Below, one piece after another: positions 45,319 through 52,995 of a DNA stretch of 64,000 bases. The translations under genes were made by a program, and so were the position numbers. The notes beneath the pieces are model-generated. The model made no database searches and was not told the DNA's origin. It worked only from the letters and a program-made list of their open reading frames with translations. This stretch comes from JAJKIP01 sp037200685 (GTDB lineage Bacteria; Bacteroidota; Bacteroidia; Chitinophagales; Chitinophagaceae): contig JBBCIG010000011.1 in assembly GCA_037200685.1 (NCBI GenBank), positions 1-64,000 of the forward strand, written 5' to 3'. Within the stretch, counting starts at the first letter, position 1, and each line of letters opens with the position of its first letter.

Positions 45319-46323
45319 ATGAGTAAAAAGCTTCACCTCTCCATTCCCAAGCCATGTCATGAGAATTGGGATACGATGACAACTATTGAAAAAGGAAAAT
45401 TTTGTGGCTCCTGTCAAAAACAAGTAGTCGATTTCAGTAGCATGAGTGACCGGGAAGTGGCTGTATTTTTCAAAAAGAAATCAACGGGTTCGGTTTGCGG
45501 CAGGTTTATGCAGGATCAGCTTGACAGAACTATTGATATCCCAAGAAAAAGAATCCCGTGGGTAAAATATTTTTTTCAATTTCTTTTGCCCGCATTTCTT
45601 GTTTCCTGCCGGGAAAATATGCAGGGAAAAGTAAAAGTAACCGAAACGGAAGTGGTAGCTGGATCAAAGTGCACTCCTACTATGGGTATAACATTAACTG
45701 AATTTGACATTGTGCCTGATACCACGCTAAAGAATACATTGGAAGATATTGTGATGGGAACAACGGTTGTTATCATACCCGATTTTATAACGGGAGATGT
45801 GTGCTTTCAAATGGATAAATTGCCATTGATTGAAAAATCTTTTAGTGGAGATACTGCGATACTTAAAAACAATTCAATAGCAGAAAAATCTTTGTCAGAA
45901 ACGATAGAGGATAGTGTTGCCAGGTCTTCACTTCCCGTGGAAGATGACGAATATATGGAGCCCGTAGACTCGATAGCGGCGATAATTGTGGATGAAGATC
46001 AAGCTGAAACTAAAATACCTGCTGAAACGGCGACGAAAAATTTACAGCTAACATCTTCTTCTTTCTCTCTCAAGCTGTTTCCTAATCCTGTATCCCCCGG
46101 TTCCACATTGTATATCGAATGGAAGCAACAGGAAGCCGGCACGTATTCATTGCAATTAGTAAGTTTATCAGGACAGTTGATCCTGTCCAAAGAAGCAGTA
46201 ATTGCTGAAGGAACAAGCCTGCTGAATTTACCGATGCCTGCTGTTGCACCAGGAAATTATTTTATAAGAATAGTAAATAAACAATCAGGAAAAACTTTCA
46301 CCGAAAAACTAATCATCCTTTAA
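45319..46323 (+). CDS. Cys-rich-head T9SS sorting-domain protein
   Basis: 334-aa intact paralogue of the preceding gene. Residues 1-70 form a conserved cytosolic-looking head with Cys/His pairs (PKPCHENWDTM, KFCGSCQKQVVDF, GSVCGRFMQDQL). Only then comes a basic-hydrophobic segment (RKRIPWVKYFFQFLLPAFLV) ending in SC, which looks like a lipoprotein or membrane-anchor signal. The middle is low-complexity and acidic, and the end is a T9SS type A domain (LKLFPNPVSPGSTLYIEW, ending GKTFTEKLIIL). Its 3' end overlaps the xerD 3' end by 11 bp. Function unknown. Confidence 0.75.
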   Translation: MSKKLHLSIPKPCHENWDTMTTIEKGKFCGSCQKQVVDFSSMSDREVAVFFKKKSTGSVCGRFMQDQLDRTIDIPRKRIPWVKYFFQFLLPAFLVSCRENMQGKVKVTETEVVAGSKCTPTMGITLTEFDIVPDTTLKNTLEDIVMGTTVVIIPDFITGDVCFQMDKLPLIEKSFSGDTAILKNNSIAEKSLSETIEDSVARSSLPVEDDEYMEPVDSIAAIIVDEDQAETKIPAETATKNLQLTSSSFSLKLFPNPVSPGSTLYIEWKQQEAGTYSLQLVSLSGQLILSKEAVIAEGTSLLNLPMPAVAPGNYFIRIVNKQSGKTFTEKLIIL

Positions 46324-47215
46324 ACGCCGGGTGAAAATTCTCTAATGTCTTTCTTAAAAATTCCCTGTCAAGGTGTGTATAGATTTCCGTTGTTGTAATG
46401 CTTTCATGGCCCAGCATTTCCTGCACGGCACGAAGATCAGCGCCGCCTTCTACCAAATGCGTGGCGAAGGAATGGCGGAATGTATGCGGCGACACTGTTT
46501 TTTTAATACCTGTTTTTTTGACCAGGTCTTTAATGATAAGAAAGATCATCACCCGGGAAAGTTTAGTCCCACGGTTATTTAGAAATAAAATGTCTTCACT
46601 ACCGGGCTTTGGTATGTTATGTACACGAATATCTTTTTTATAGATCGTAATGTATTTTTTGGCGCTGCGGCCGATTGGCACTAATCTTTCTTTATCGCCT
46701 TTGCCGATCACACGGATAAACCCTACATCAAGATATAACTGTGATATTTTTAAATTAATGACTTCGCTTACCCGCAGCCCGCAACTGTACATCGTTTCCA
46801 GTATCGCTTTGTTGCGTCCACCTTCCGGTTTGCTGAGATCGATTTGTGAAATAATATTTTCTATTTCTTCAAAACTCAATACATCGGGTAATGTCCTTTT
46901 TAATTTCGGTGCTTCCAGTAACGTGGTGGGATCGTTGTCTGAAATATTCTCCAGCAAACAATATTTATAAAATGCTTTGATGCCGGAAATAATTCTCGCC
47001 TGCGAGGAAGCTGTCATTCCTAACTCAGTCACCCATTTTAAAAAATACTGCAGGTCTTTTAAGGTAACGTCGCCCGGCTTTTTTAATGAAGAATCCGTGA
47101 GCAAATATTGCGTCAGCTTATCAATATCCCGTAAATAAGCATCAACAGAATTATCAGAAAGAGATTTTTCTAATTGTAAATACGCTTTAAACCCTTTTTT
47201 ATATGCGTCCCACAT
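46313..47215 (-). CDS. xerD: site-specific tyrosine recombinase XerD
   Basis: Resolves chromosome dimers at dif together with a partner recombinase, activated by FtsK. 300 aa: N-terminal SAM-like core-binding domain (YLQLEKSLSDNSVDAYLRDI), then the catalytic domain with Arg in YSCGLRVSEVINL, the HxxR box SPHTFRHSFATHLVEGGADL, LGHESITTT and the nucleophile Tyr in EIYTHLDREFL. The length and C-terminus are those of XerD rather than an integron or phage integrase. Confidence 0.93.
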   Translation of the reverse strand: MWDAYKKGFKAYLQLEKSLSDNSVDAYLRDIDKLTQYLLTDSSLKKPGDVTLKDLQYFLKWVTELGMTASSQARIISGIKAFYKYCLLENISDNDPTTLLEAPKLKRTLPDVLSFEEIENIISQIDLSKPEGGRNKAILETMYSCGLRVSEVINLKISQLYLDVGFIRVIGKGDKERLVPIGRSAKKYITIYKKDIRVHNIPKPGSEDILFLNNRGTKLSRVMIFLIIKDLVKKTGIKKTVSPHTFRHSFATHLVEGGADLRAVQEMLGHESITTTEIYTHLDREFLRKTLENFHPAFKG

Positions 47216-47244
47216 CTGTAATGAAATAATTCTGATTTGTCATT

Positions 47245-47290
47245 CCGCCAGCCCCGATGCATATCGGGGACAAGTGAGGAATCTATTTTG
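47245..47290. repeat. palindromic repeat with CCCCGATGCATATCGGGG
   Basis: CATTCCGCCAG, then the palindrome CCCCGATGCATATCGGGG, then AGTGAGGAATC: a nested inverted repeat between two minus-strand genes. Same CCCCGAT..ATCGGGG hairpin type as at 37119, 55001, 60934 and 60987. Confidence 0.6.
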
Positions 47291-47318
47291 ATTCTTACGC
47301 AAGTATGAGAAAATTCTG

Positions 47319-47969
47319 TCATTTTAATTCGATACTCTTTTGTAATTCTTTCCATTTAGTTCCTATCATCACTTTTGCCCAAATGCGGGTAGGAGTGATA
47401 TTCACGGAATCCAATTTTTCATGAATAACATCGTAGTCAATGTCGACTGCTTCACCAAATGTCATCATCGCTTTTTTATCCGTAGCTAATTCTTCTACAA
47501 AAATGTTTCCCTTGTCCGAATAAGCGATCAATCCGTCGGCGATGGAAAATTTCGGATCAAAACTATTGATACCGCTTTTTCTTATATTTCTTCTGCCGCT
47601 TGGGGCTAAAGGCTGGTATATTTGGATAAAACGCCCGGTATAACAATCGCTAAACAAAAGCCATGCATAGCTTGTATCCTTAAAAACACATTTGAACTGA
47701 TCTTTATTAATGGTAATAGGCATTTTTACTAAATCTGCGAAAGACGATTTACTGCCGGAACCATATTCGGCGGCGCCCCAGCCGATACTATCAGGCTTAC
47801 AATCCTTAGCGCTGATATATACATAAGGCTTCAACGGGTGATTACCGGTGAAGATTAAAGAATCTTTCAAACAGGTATCGCAAAAAGTAGCCGGTGTGGA
47901 TGATGATTTACACGATTGAAATGACCATGCAAGCAATAAGGCTGCGACAGGAATAATAAGTAGTTTCAT
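47319..47969 (-). CDS. lipoprotein of unknown function
   Basis: 216 aa from the ATG at 47969 (MKLLIIPVAALLLAWSFQSC gives a clear lipobox, Cys20); the frame opens at 47993. The mature protein has a CDTC pair near its start and no recognised domain, with some short beta-strand-like repeats (GRFIQIYQPLAPSGRR, GLIAYSDKGNIFVEEL). A TACTTTTG box lies 21 nt before the start (47991-47998). Probably attached to the outer or inner membrane facing the periplasm. Confidence 0.75.
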   Translation of the reverse strand: MKLLIIPVAALLLAWSFQSCKSSSTPATFCDTCLKDSLIFTGNHPLKPYVYISAKDCKPDSIGWGAAEYGSGSKSSFADLVKMPITINKDQFKCVFKDTSYAWLLFSDCYTGRFIQIYQPLAPSGRRNIRKSGINSFDPKFSIADGLIAYSDKGNIFVEELATDKKAMMTFGEAVDIDYDVIHEKLDSVNITPTRIWAKVMIGTKWKELQKSIELK

Positions 47970-48062
47970 ATTTATCGGTTTCGTATGCGACAAAAGTAAT
48001 TAAAGAGTTGAATAGTTACTGAAGTTAATTGATGGAATACGTTTTCAACTTACCTTCGGCGC

Positions 48063-48575
48063 ATGAGCGAAATGAAACCTTTTAGCCTGCGGGTATTCAA
48101 GCAGAAAGCAAAAAGTTACCAGCGAAGTTTTAGGAGGTTCCTCACAAACCTGGAAGGAAACCCGGTAAGAGGAATAACGAAGTTGACGACTGAAATAGAA
48201 CAAGAAGTGTGGAAGGAAGTTGATTGTCTCGCCTGCGCTAATTGCTGCAAAACGATGACGCCGACTTTTACACCGGCGGATATCAAACGAATAGCGAATC
48301 ATTTGGGCCAAACACCACAGGTATTCAAAGATAAATGGCTGAAGAAGGAAAAGAAAAAAGATGGCGATTGGATCAATAAGGTAGAACCCTGCCAGTTTTT
48401 AAATTTAAAAGACAACAAATGTTCCATCTATGAAGTAAGGCCCGCAGATTGCGCAGGCTTTCCTCATTTACCCAAAAAGATGGGTGGTTATGCGCATGTG
48501 CACAAACAGAATATAGAATTTTGCCCCGCTACATTTAAGATGGTGGAGAAGATGATAGAGAGGACGAAGAGATAG
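48063..48575 (+). CDS. YkgJ-family cysteine-cluster protein
   Basis: 170-aa cytosolic protein with the zinc- or iron-sulfur-binding pattern of the YkgJ/UPF0153 family: CLACANCCK at about residue 59, PCQFLNLKDNKCSIYEVRP and DCAGFPHL, with a later Cys in FCPATFK. Basic N-terminus (FKQKAKSYQRSFRRFLTNLE). The metal type and role are not known for the family. Confidence 0.88.
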   Translation: MSEMKPFSLRVFKQKAKSYQRSFRRFLTNLEGNPVRGITKLTTEIEQEVWKEVDCLACANCCKTMTPTFTPADIKRIANHLGQTPQVFKDKWLKKEKKKDGDWINKVEPCQFLNLKDNKCSIYEVRPADCAGFPHLPKKMGGYAHVHKQNIEFCPATFKMVEKMIERTKR

Positions 48576-48660
48576 TGGTTTATAGTTCATGGCTAATGGT
48601 TCATAGTCTGCGACCATTGTATTGCTATGAGCTATCAACCATGAACCATGAACATCCGCT
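48575..48660. repeat. ATGGTTCATAG/ACCATGAAC palindromic repeat
   Basis: Short opposed words (AGTTCATGGC, ATGGTTCATAG and CAACCATGAACCATGAAC) fill the gap between the convergent YkgJ and YraN genes. Likely another interspersed repeat. Confidence 0.4.
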
Positions 48661-49019
48661 CACAAATAAACATCCTCCAGCAAAAAAAACTCCGGCTCCT
48701 TATCCTTATACAGCGTTATCGCCAGCACATCATACTGTATCCATTTATGACCGGGGTTTAAAAAAAGATATTCATCCGCCGCCTGTTTCAGGCTTTTAAA
48801 CTTCTTCTTTGTCACACTTTCTTCCGGGAAACCACCATACGGTGAGGCATTGCGGCATTTCACTTCCACGAATTTTAATATCTTATTTTTCTTCGCAATA
48901 ATATCAACCTCGTAATGCGAATACCGCCAGTTGCGGTGCAGTATTTCATAGCCTTTTGTCGCCAGCCAAACAGCAGCCAGTTCTTCCCCGTCCGTTCCTA
49001 CTTTGTTATGTGAAGCCAT
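48660..49019 (-). CDS. YraN family endonuclease-like protein
   Basis: 119-aa protein of the YraN/UPF0102 family with a PD-(D/E)XK nuclease-like fold. Seen: NKVGTDGEELAAVWLATKGY, HRNWRYSHYEVDIIAK (Glu-x-Asp) and FVEVKCRNASPYGG (E-x-K). The length is normal. Proposed roles include Holliday-junction or DNA-uptake processing. Divergent from manA. Confidence 0.92.
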   Translation of the reverse strand: MASHNKVGTDGEELAAVWLATKGYEILHRNWRYSHYEVDIIAKKNKILKFVEVKCRNASPYGGFPEESVTKKKFKSLKQAADEYLFLNPGHKWIQYDVLAITLYKDKEPEFFLLEDVYL

Positions 49020-49059
49020 GTATTATCTTTACCACTATTAAGTTAAATAAATTTTTTTG

Positions 49060-50289
49060 ATGCGTCTTGCAAGATTAAACGGAACGGTAAAAAATTATGC
49101 ATGGGGCGGGTATTCTTTTATTCCCGGCCTGTTGCAAGTTACTAATGATAAGAATGAACCATTCGCTGAATACTGGATGGGTGTACATCCGCAGGCGGAT
49201 TGTAAAATCGCTATGAAGCATGGCGGTGATAAATTACTGCGTGACCGCATCCATGATGCGCCCGTCGCTTCGTTGGGGGAGTATGTTTACCGCAAGTTCG
49301 GCAACATGCCTTATCTTTTAAAAGCGCTGGATGTAAAAGATATGCTTTCCATCCAGGTGCATCCTTCCAAAGCAGAAGCGGAAAAGAATTTTGCAAAAGA
49401 AAATGCGGCGGGCATTCCTTTAGATGCGCCGCAACGAAATTATAAAGATGATAATCACAAACCCGAACTCATGGTGGCGATGGGTGACTTCTGGTTGCTC
49501 CATGGTTTCAAACCGGAAAAAGAATTGGTCTATACGTTATTAAATGTAGTCGAGCTTCGTGAATTGCTACCCATCTTCAATCAATCCGGTTATGCAGGTC
49601 TTTATAAACATGTAATGGAAATGCCGCAGCAGGAAGTGAACAGGATACTACAACCACTCGTTGACCATGTGGTATCCATTTATAAAGAAAAGAAAGTTGA
49701 TAAAGATGACGAAGATTTCTGGGCCGCCCGTGCCGCTCTTACTTTCAACGGTCAACTGTCATCGGCCAACGGTCAACCTTCAAGTATCGATCGTGGTATT
49801 TTTTCTGTATACTTATTCAACCTTGTAAAATTAAAAAGGGGAGAAGCCATCTTCCAGGATGCCGGTGTACCGCATGCTTACCTCGAAGGACAGAATATCG
49901 AGATCATGGCGAGTTCGGATAATGTATTGCGTGGCGGCCTTACGCCAAAACATATTGATGTAAATGAATTACTGAAACATGTAAAATGCGAAGCGACACA
50001 TCCCGCTATTTTAAAAGGAGAAAAAAATGGCGATGAAATAATTTACAAAACACCCGCACCTGATTTTGAATTAAGTTGTTTTGATATCAATGCCGGTAAT
50101 ACCGTTTCTTTTATTCCATCCACAGCAGAAATCTTATTACTGGCCGAAGGCCATGTCACCGCAACAAACGGCCAGGAAACCGTTGAACTAAAAACAGGTA
50201 CGCCATCCGCCATCGCCTTTCCCGAAGAAACAGTGTCAATAACGGCGAATGAAAAATCCCTTGTATTCCGGGCATCAGTGCCTCATTAA
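49060..50289 (+). CDS. manA: mannose-6-phosphate isomerase, class I
   Basis: Interconverts mannose-6-phosphate and fructose-6-phosphate. 409 aa from the ATG at 49060; a TTG one codon earlier is in frame but unneeded. Type-I markers: NYAWGGYSFIPGL, ADCKIAMKHGG, LSIQVHPSKAEAEKNF, DDNHKPELMVAMGDFW and GVPHAYLEGQNIEIMASSDN with the zinc-binding His/Glu residues. Residues 230-241 (NGQLSSANGQPS) before the DRGIFSVYLFNLV motif are encoded by two CAACGGTCAAC words and look like an inserted repeat. Confidence 0.94.
   Translation: MRLARLNGTVKNYAWGGYSFIPGLLQVTNDKNEPFAEYWMGVHPQADCKIAMKHGGDKLLRDRIHDAPVASLGEYVYRKFGNMPYLLKALDVKDMLSIQVHPSKAEAEKNFAKENAAGIPLDAPQRNYKDDNHKPELMVAMGDFWLLHGFKPEKELVYTLLNVVELRELLPIFNQSGYAGLYKHVMEMPQQEVNRILQPLVDHVVSIYKEKKVDKDDEDFWAARAALTFNGQLSSANGQPSSIDRGIFSVYLFNLVKLKRGEAIFQDAGVPHAYLEGQNIEIMASSDNVLRGGLTPKHIDVNELLKHVKCEATHPAILKGEKNGDEIIYKTPAPDFELSCFDINAGNTVSFIPSTAEILLLAEGHVTATNGQETVELKTGTPSAIAFPEETVSITANEKSLVFRASVPH
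49747..49779. repeat. CAACGGTCAAC repeat pair inside manA
   Basis: CAACGGTCAACTGTCATCGG followed by a second CAACGGTCAAC, in frame within manA. Confidence 0.5.
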
Positions 50290-50384
50290 CTTCAAACGTT
50301 GTGTCACAGAGATAGCAGTAAATTCACTCAATACGGGATCATTTCTTTTCTCAATTTTTTAAAACTTCATTTTGCGTATTAAAA

Positions 50385-50432
50385 AATCTGTGAAAATCTA
50401 TCCCATCTGTGTCATCCGTGTTCCCAAACATT
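50385..50432. repeat. ATCCGTGTTC-family repeat, copy 1
   Basis: AATCTGTGAAAATCTATCCC followed by ATCTGTGTCATCCGTGTTC. Related copies occur at 52690-52741, 52752-52800, 52886-52935 and 52946-52995 around rnhA. Confidence 0.6.
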
Positions 50433-50519
50433 TATTGTATACGGTAGCATAACTATCGGTACACCTTTCTCTGCGAAATCCGTGTTTAAAACCATTTTCT
50501 CCAATTGCCCCATTTCGTT

Positions 50520-50527
50520 TATTTTTG
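50520..50527 (+). promoter_or_regulatory. TAnnTTTG box of the DUF6580 gene
   Basis: TATTTTTG, 30 nt before the ATG at 50558. Confidence 0.5.
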
Positions 50528-50557
50528 CACCCTATTCATCCTGTTCAATTAATTATT

Positions 50558-51133
50558 ATGAAGATCAACGGACGCTTAATCCTTTTCACACTGATACTCG
50601 TGGCTTTAGCAACAGCCTGCAAATTCTTTTTCGGCCCTGACCTTGCATGGTCCGGTTTTTCCCCACTTATCGCTATTGCTTTGTTTTCAGGAATGATTAT
50701 GAGGCAAAAAAAAGATATGTCGTTTGTATTGCCTTTATTATCTGTGTTTATCAGTGATGCGATTATCCAGTTGTTATACGAACAGGGGAAGTTTGACTAC
50801 CAGGGTTTTTACAGCGGCCAATGGAAAAATTATCTTCTTTTACTTCTCCCCGCTACATTGGTTGGCTTGATTTTTAAAGGAAAGAATTACAAGAATCTTT
50901 TATTAGGAGGTATTATTGCCCCGACTGTTTACTTTCTTCTTTCTAATTTTAATGTATGGTTGAGCACCACTGAAGTTGTTTACACAAAAGATTTCACCGG
51001 ACTTTTGACCTGTTACGAAGCCGGTCTTCCTTTTTATAGAAACGCATTGATCGCAACACTGGTCTTCCTGCCGGTGATTCTTTTTAGTTATAACTATCTG
51101 ACAAGGCACAGGGCGGCATTGATCGTAGCATAA
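50558..51133 (+). CDS. DUF6580-type putative transport membrane protein
   Basis: 191-aa inner-membrane protein from the ATG at 50558 (the frame opens at 50525). Five to six TM helices; the layout and ACKFFFGPDLAWSGFSPLIA, FVLPLLSVFISDAIIQLLYE and LLPATLVGLIFKGKN resemble the small S-component-like proteins called DUF6580, suspected vitamin or metal transport subunits. A PP-loop ligase gene follows convergently, but I see no cobalamin riboswitch. A terminator follows its stop. Confidence 0.75.
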   Translation: MKINGRLILFTLILVALATACKFFFGPDLAWSGFSPLIAIALFSGMIMRQKKDMSFVLPLLSVFISDAIIQLLYEQGKFDYQGFYSGQWKNYLLLLLPATLVGLIFKGKNYKNLLLGGIIAPTVYFLLSNFNVWLSTTEVVYTKDFTGLLTCYEAGLPFYRNALIATLVFLPVILFSYNYLTRHRAALIVA

Positions 51134-51157
51134 AATCTTTTATTTATCAATATTATT

Positions 51158-51190
51158 AAACCCATTCATAAAGAATGGGTTTTCTGTTGT
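51158..51190 (+). terminator. Rho-independent terminator after the DUF6580 gene
   Basis: Stem AAACCCATTC / GAATGGGTTT with loop ATAAA, then TCTGTTG. The stem is 10 bp and lies 24 bp after the stop codon. Confidence 0.75.
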
Positions 51191-51403
51191 CGGTAACGGC
51201 ATCGAAAAAATGGCGTTAAGAAAATTATGGAGTAAGCCGTTAAAAAGCCGGCGTTGTTTGAGCCGGCACGCCATACTATATCAATGAATCTTCCGGCGAG
51301 TTCGCCGGGTTTAGGCTTACGAAATAATTTTTAGCCATTTTTTCGGAGCCTTGACTTTTTTTGTTTCTTTTTTGCGTCAAGGCAAAAAAGAAAATAGCAG
51401 GAA

Positions 51404-52048
51404 TTAGATAAGCTCCCCAAACCAATATTTTTCATGCAATAGCTTTCGTGCAACAGACACATCAATCCTCTTCCTAAACAAAGGACAATCCAGCACCAGC
51501 GTATGGTACTCTCCATTCTCCCCGCAAGCATCAATCCCCATCGCCTCCAGTTCATTCACTAATTCAAGGTTAATCGTTTTACCAATAAACCGCTCACCCA
51601 TTGTTTCATTGCAACTCACAATAATCGTTTCTATTCCCGCATCAAGCATGTGCAGCACCAATTGTCTCCGGTCATGTTGCCACAACGGAAGCACCGCCGT
51701 CAATCCCGCATTCGCACAAACTTTTTCTTCCCAGTCACGGTGCGGCTGTAGGTCAATATCACCAAACACCGCATGCGATAATTTATAATCCTTTTTCAAA
51801 CTGCTCAATGCATTCGTAAAATGCGTTTCATATTCCTGCCAGGAACTGCTGATCAAATGAATCGGTAAATCAATCGCATCCGCCTGTTGTTGCAATATAG
51901 CCGACGGTATCCCATGCGACCGGGATATCTTTCCTTCTTCATTCAATACATTCAGTAAAACTTTAGGAACATAGCCCTGCTGTATCGCTTGCATCAGTGC
52001 AAAGCAACTGTCCTTACCACCACTCCAACTGCAAAGTGCATTCTTCAT
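51404..52048 (-). CDS. Dph6-like diphthine--ammonia ligase family PP-loop protein
   Basis: 214-aa ATP pyrophosphatase-type enzyme. The PP-loop CSWSGGKDSCFALMQAI is at the N-terminus, and the family end motif is GENGEYHTLVLDCPLF. In eukaryotes Dph6 amidates diphthine on EF2; bacteria have no diphthamide, so the bacterial reaction must differ. It faces the DUF6580 transporter-like gene, a pairing worth noting. Length is normal. Confidence 0.87.
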   Translation of the reverse strand: MKNALCSWSGGKDSCFALMQAIQQGYVPKVLLNVLNEEGKISRSHGIPSAILQQQADAIDLPIHLISSSWQEYETHFTNALSSLKKDYKLSHAVFGDIDLQPHRDWEEKVCANAGLTAVLPLWQHDRRQLVLHMLDAGIETIIVSCNETMGERFIGKTINLELVNELEAMGIDACGENGEYHTLVLDCPLFRKRIDVSVARKLLHEKYWFGELI

Positions 52049-52199
52049 TAGTTATTTTTAAGAAAGGCATCAAGTCATAAAGGCATTGAGGCATAAAGTA
52101 AAAACCTCTGCATGTGTAAAAGAGTAACAAATTAAAACGCTGCTACTTGTTCCTTGCACCTTGTACCTTTGTTTGCCCTTGCACCTCGTGCCTTGTACC

Positions 52200-52685
52200 T
52201 TAAAGAAACAAATTATTCTTATCCCCCGCATACCCCACATCATCAATCAACGTATGATGATGCCCATCCGCCGCTTCCGTCGCCAGCTCATCACAACGGT
52301 TATTAAAAGGATTATCCGCATGTCCCTTCACCCATTTAAATTTGATAGTATGCTTTTGCGCCAGTTCATGAAACTCCCACCACAAGTCAGGGTTTTTTTT
52401 ACCGCCCTTAAAGTTTGTCTTGATCCAGTTCTTCAGCCAGCCTTCCTCCACGGCTTTTACCACGTACTGGCTGTCGGAAAAAATCGTCACATTCATTCCC
52501 TCTTTCTTAAGCGCCTTCAATCCCGCAATCACCGCCATCAGTTCCATGCGATTATTCGTAGTGTATTTATAGCCTTGTGATAATTCTTTTCGGTGTTGCC
52601 CGCTGATGAGGATCACGCCATATCCCCCCGGGCCGGGGTTACCTCTTGCAGAGCCGTCTGTATAAATAGTAACTGTATTATTCAC
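52200..52685 (-). CDS. rnhA: ribonuclease HI
   Basis: Degrades the RNA strand of RNA:DNA hybrids. Motifs: YTDGSARGNPGPGGYGVIL (first Asp), NNRMELMAVIAGL (Glu), TIFSDSQYVVKAV (Asp) and the late catalytic Asp in RCDELATEAA. I start it at the GTG at 52685 (VNNTVTIYTDG, 161 aa). A second GTG at 52703 is in frame but lies inside a dispersed ATCCGTGTTC repeat. A damaged partial copy lies upstream at 52801-52885. Confidence 0.92.
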   Translation of the reverse strand: MNNTVTIYTDGSARGNPGPGGYGVILISGQHRKELSQGYKYTTNNRMELMAVIAGLKALKKEGMNVTIFSDSQYVVKAVEEGWLKNWIKTNFKGGKKNPDLWWEFHELAQKHTIKFKWVKGHADNPFNNRCDELATEAADGHHHTLIDDVGYAGDKNNLFL

Positions 52686-52689
52686 TATA

Positions 52690-52800
52690 ATTTTTTTGAA
52701 CACGGATGACAGGGATAAGATAGATTTACACGGATAAAATAGGGTTTAAAAAAAATCTGTGCTAATCCTTTTTCAATCTGTGTCATCCGTGTTCTTCTTT
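52690..52800. repeat. ATCCGTGTTC-family repeat pair between rnhA and its fragment
   Basis: Two copies facing each other (52690-52741 with TTGAACACGGATGACAGGGA; 52752-52800 with AATCTGTGTCATCCGTGTTC). Confidence 0.6.
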
Positions 52801-52885
52801 CCATGCGGTTATTAGTAGTGTGTTTATATCCCTGCGATAATTCTTTCCTGTGCTCTGTATAAATAGTAACTGTATTATTCACTAT
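52801..52885 (-). pseudogene. rnhA fragment, internally deleted partial duplicate
   Basis: Encodes VNNTVTIYT, then, after loss of about 20 codons, EHRKELSQGYKHTTNNRME, matching the rnhA N-terminus on both sides of the gap, before homology ends in a repeat. The missing part includes the first catalytic Asp. It and its flanking ATCCGTGTTC repeats look like a second, degraded copy of the rnhA 5' region. Confidence 0.75.
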
Positions 52886-52995
52886 AATTTTTTTGAACAC
52901 GGATTGGCATGGATAAGATAGATTTACACGGATAATGTAGTATTAAAAAAATCCGTGCTAATCCTTTTTCAATCCGTGTTATCCGTGTTCTTCTC
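52886..52995. repeat. ATCCGTGTTC-family repeat pair between rnhA fragment and mccB
   Basis: Same facing arrangement as at 52690-52800: TTGAACACGGATTGGCATGG at 52886 and AATCCGTGTTATCCGTGTTC at 52970. The duplicated unit is thus repeat pair plus rnhA start. Confidence 0.6.

Noticed and set aside
50290..50557. Possible cobalamin riboswitch upstream of the DUF6580 gene
   Set aside because: I looked for the conserved B12-box words and could not find them; the gap is explained by an ATCCGTGTTC-family repeat and a promoter box.
52685..52900. 71-aa frame resembling an RNase HI start
   Set aside because: It is a fragment of rnhA lacking the first catalytic Asp and running into repeat DNA, so I annotate it as a pseudogene fragment rather than a gene.
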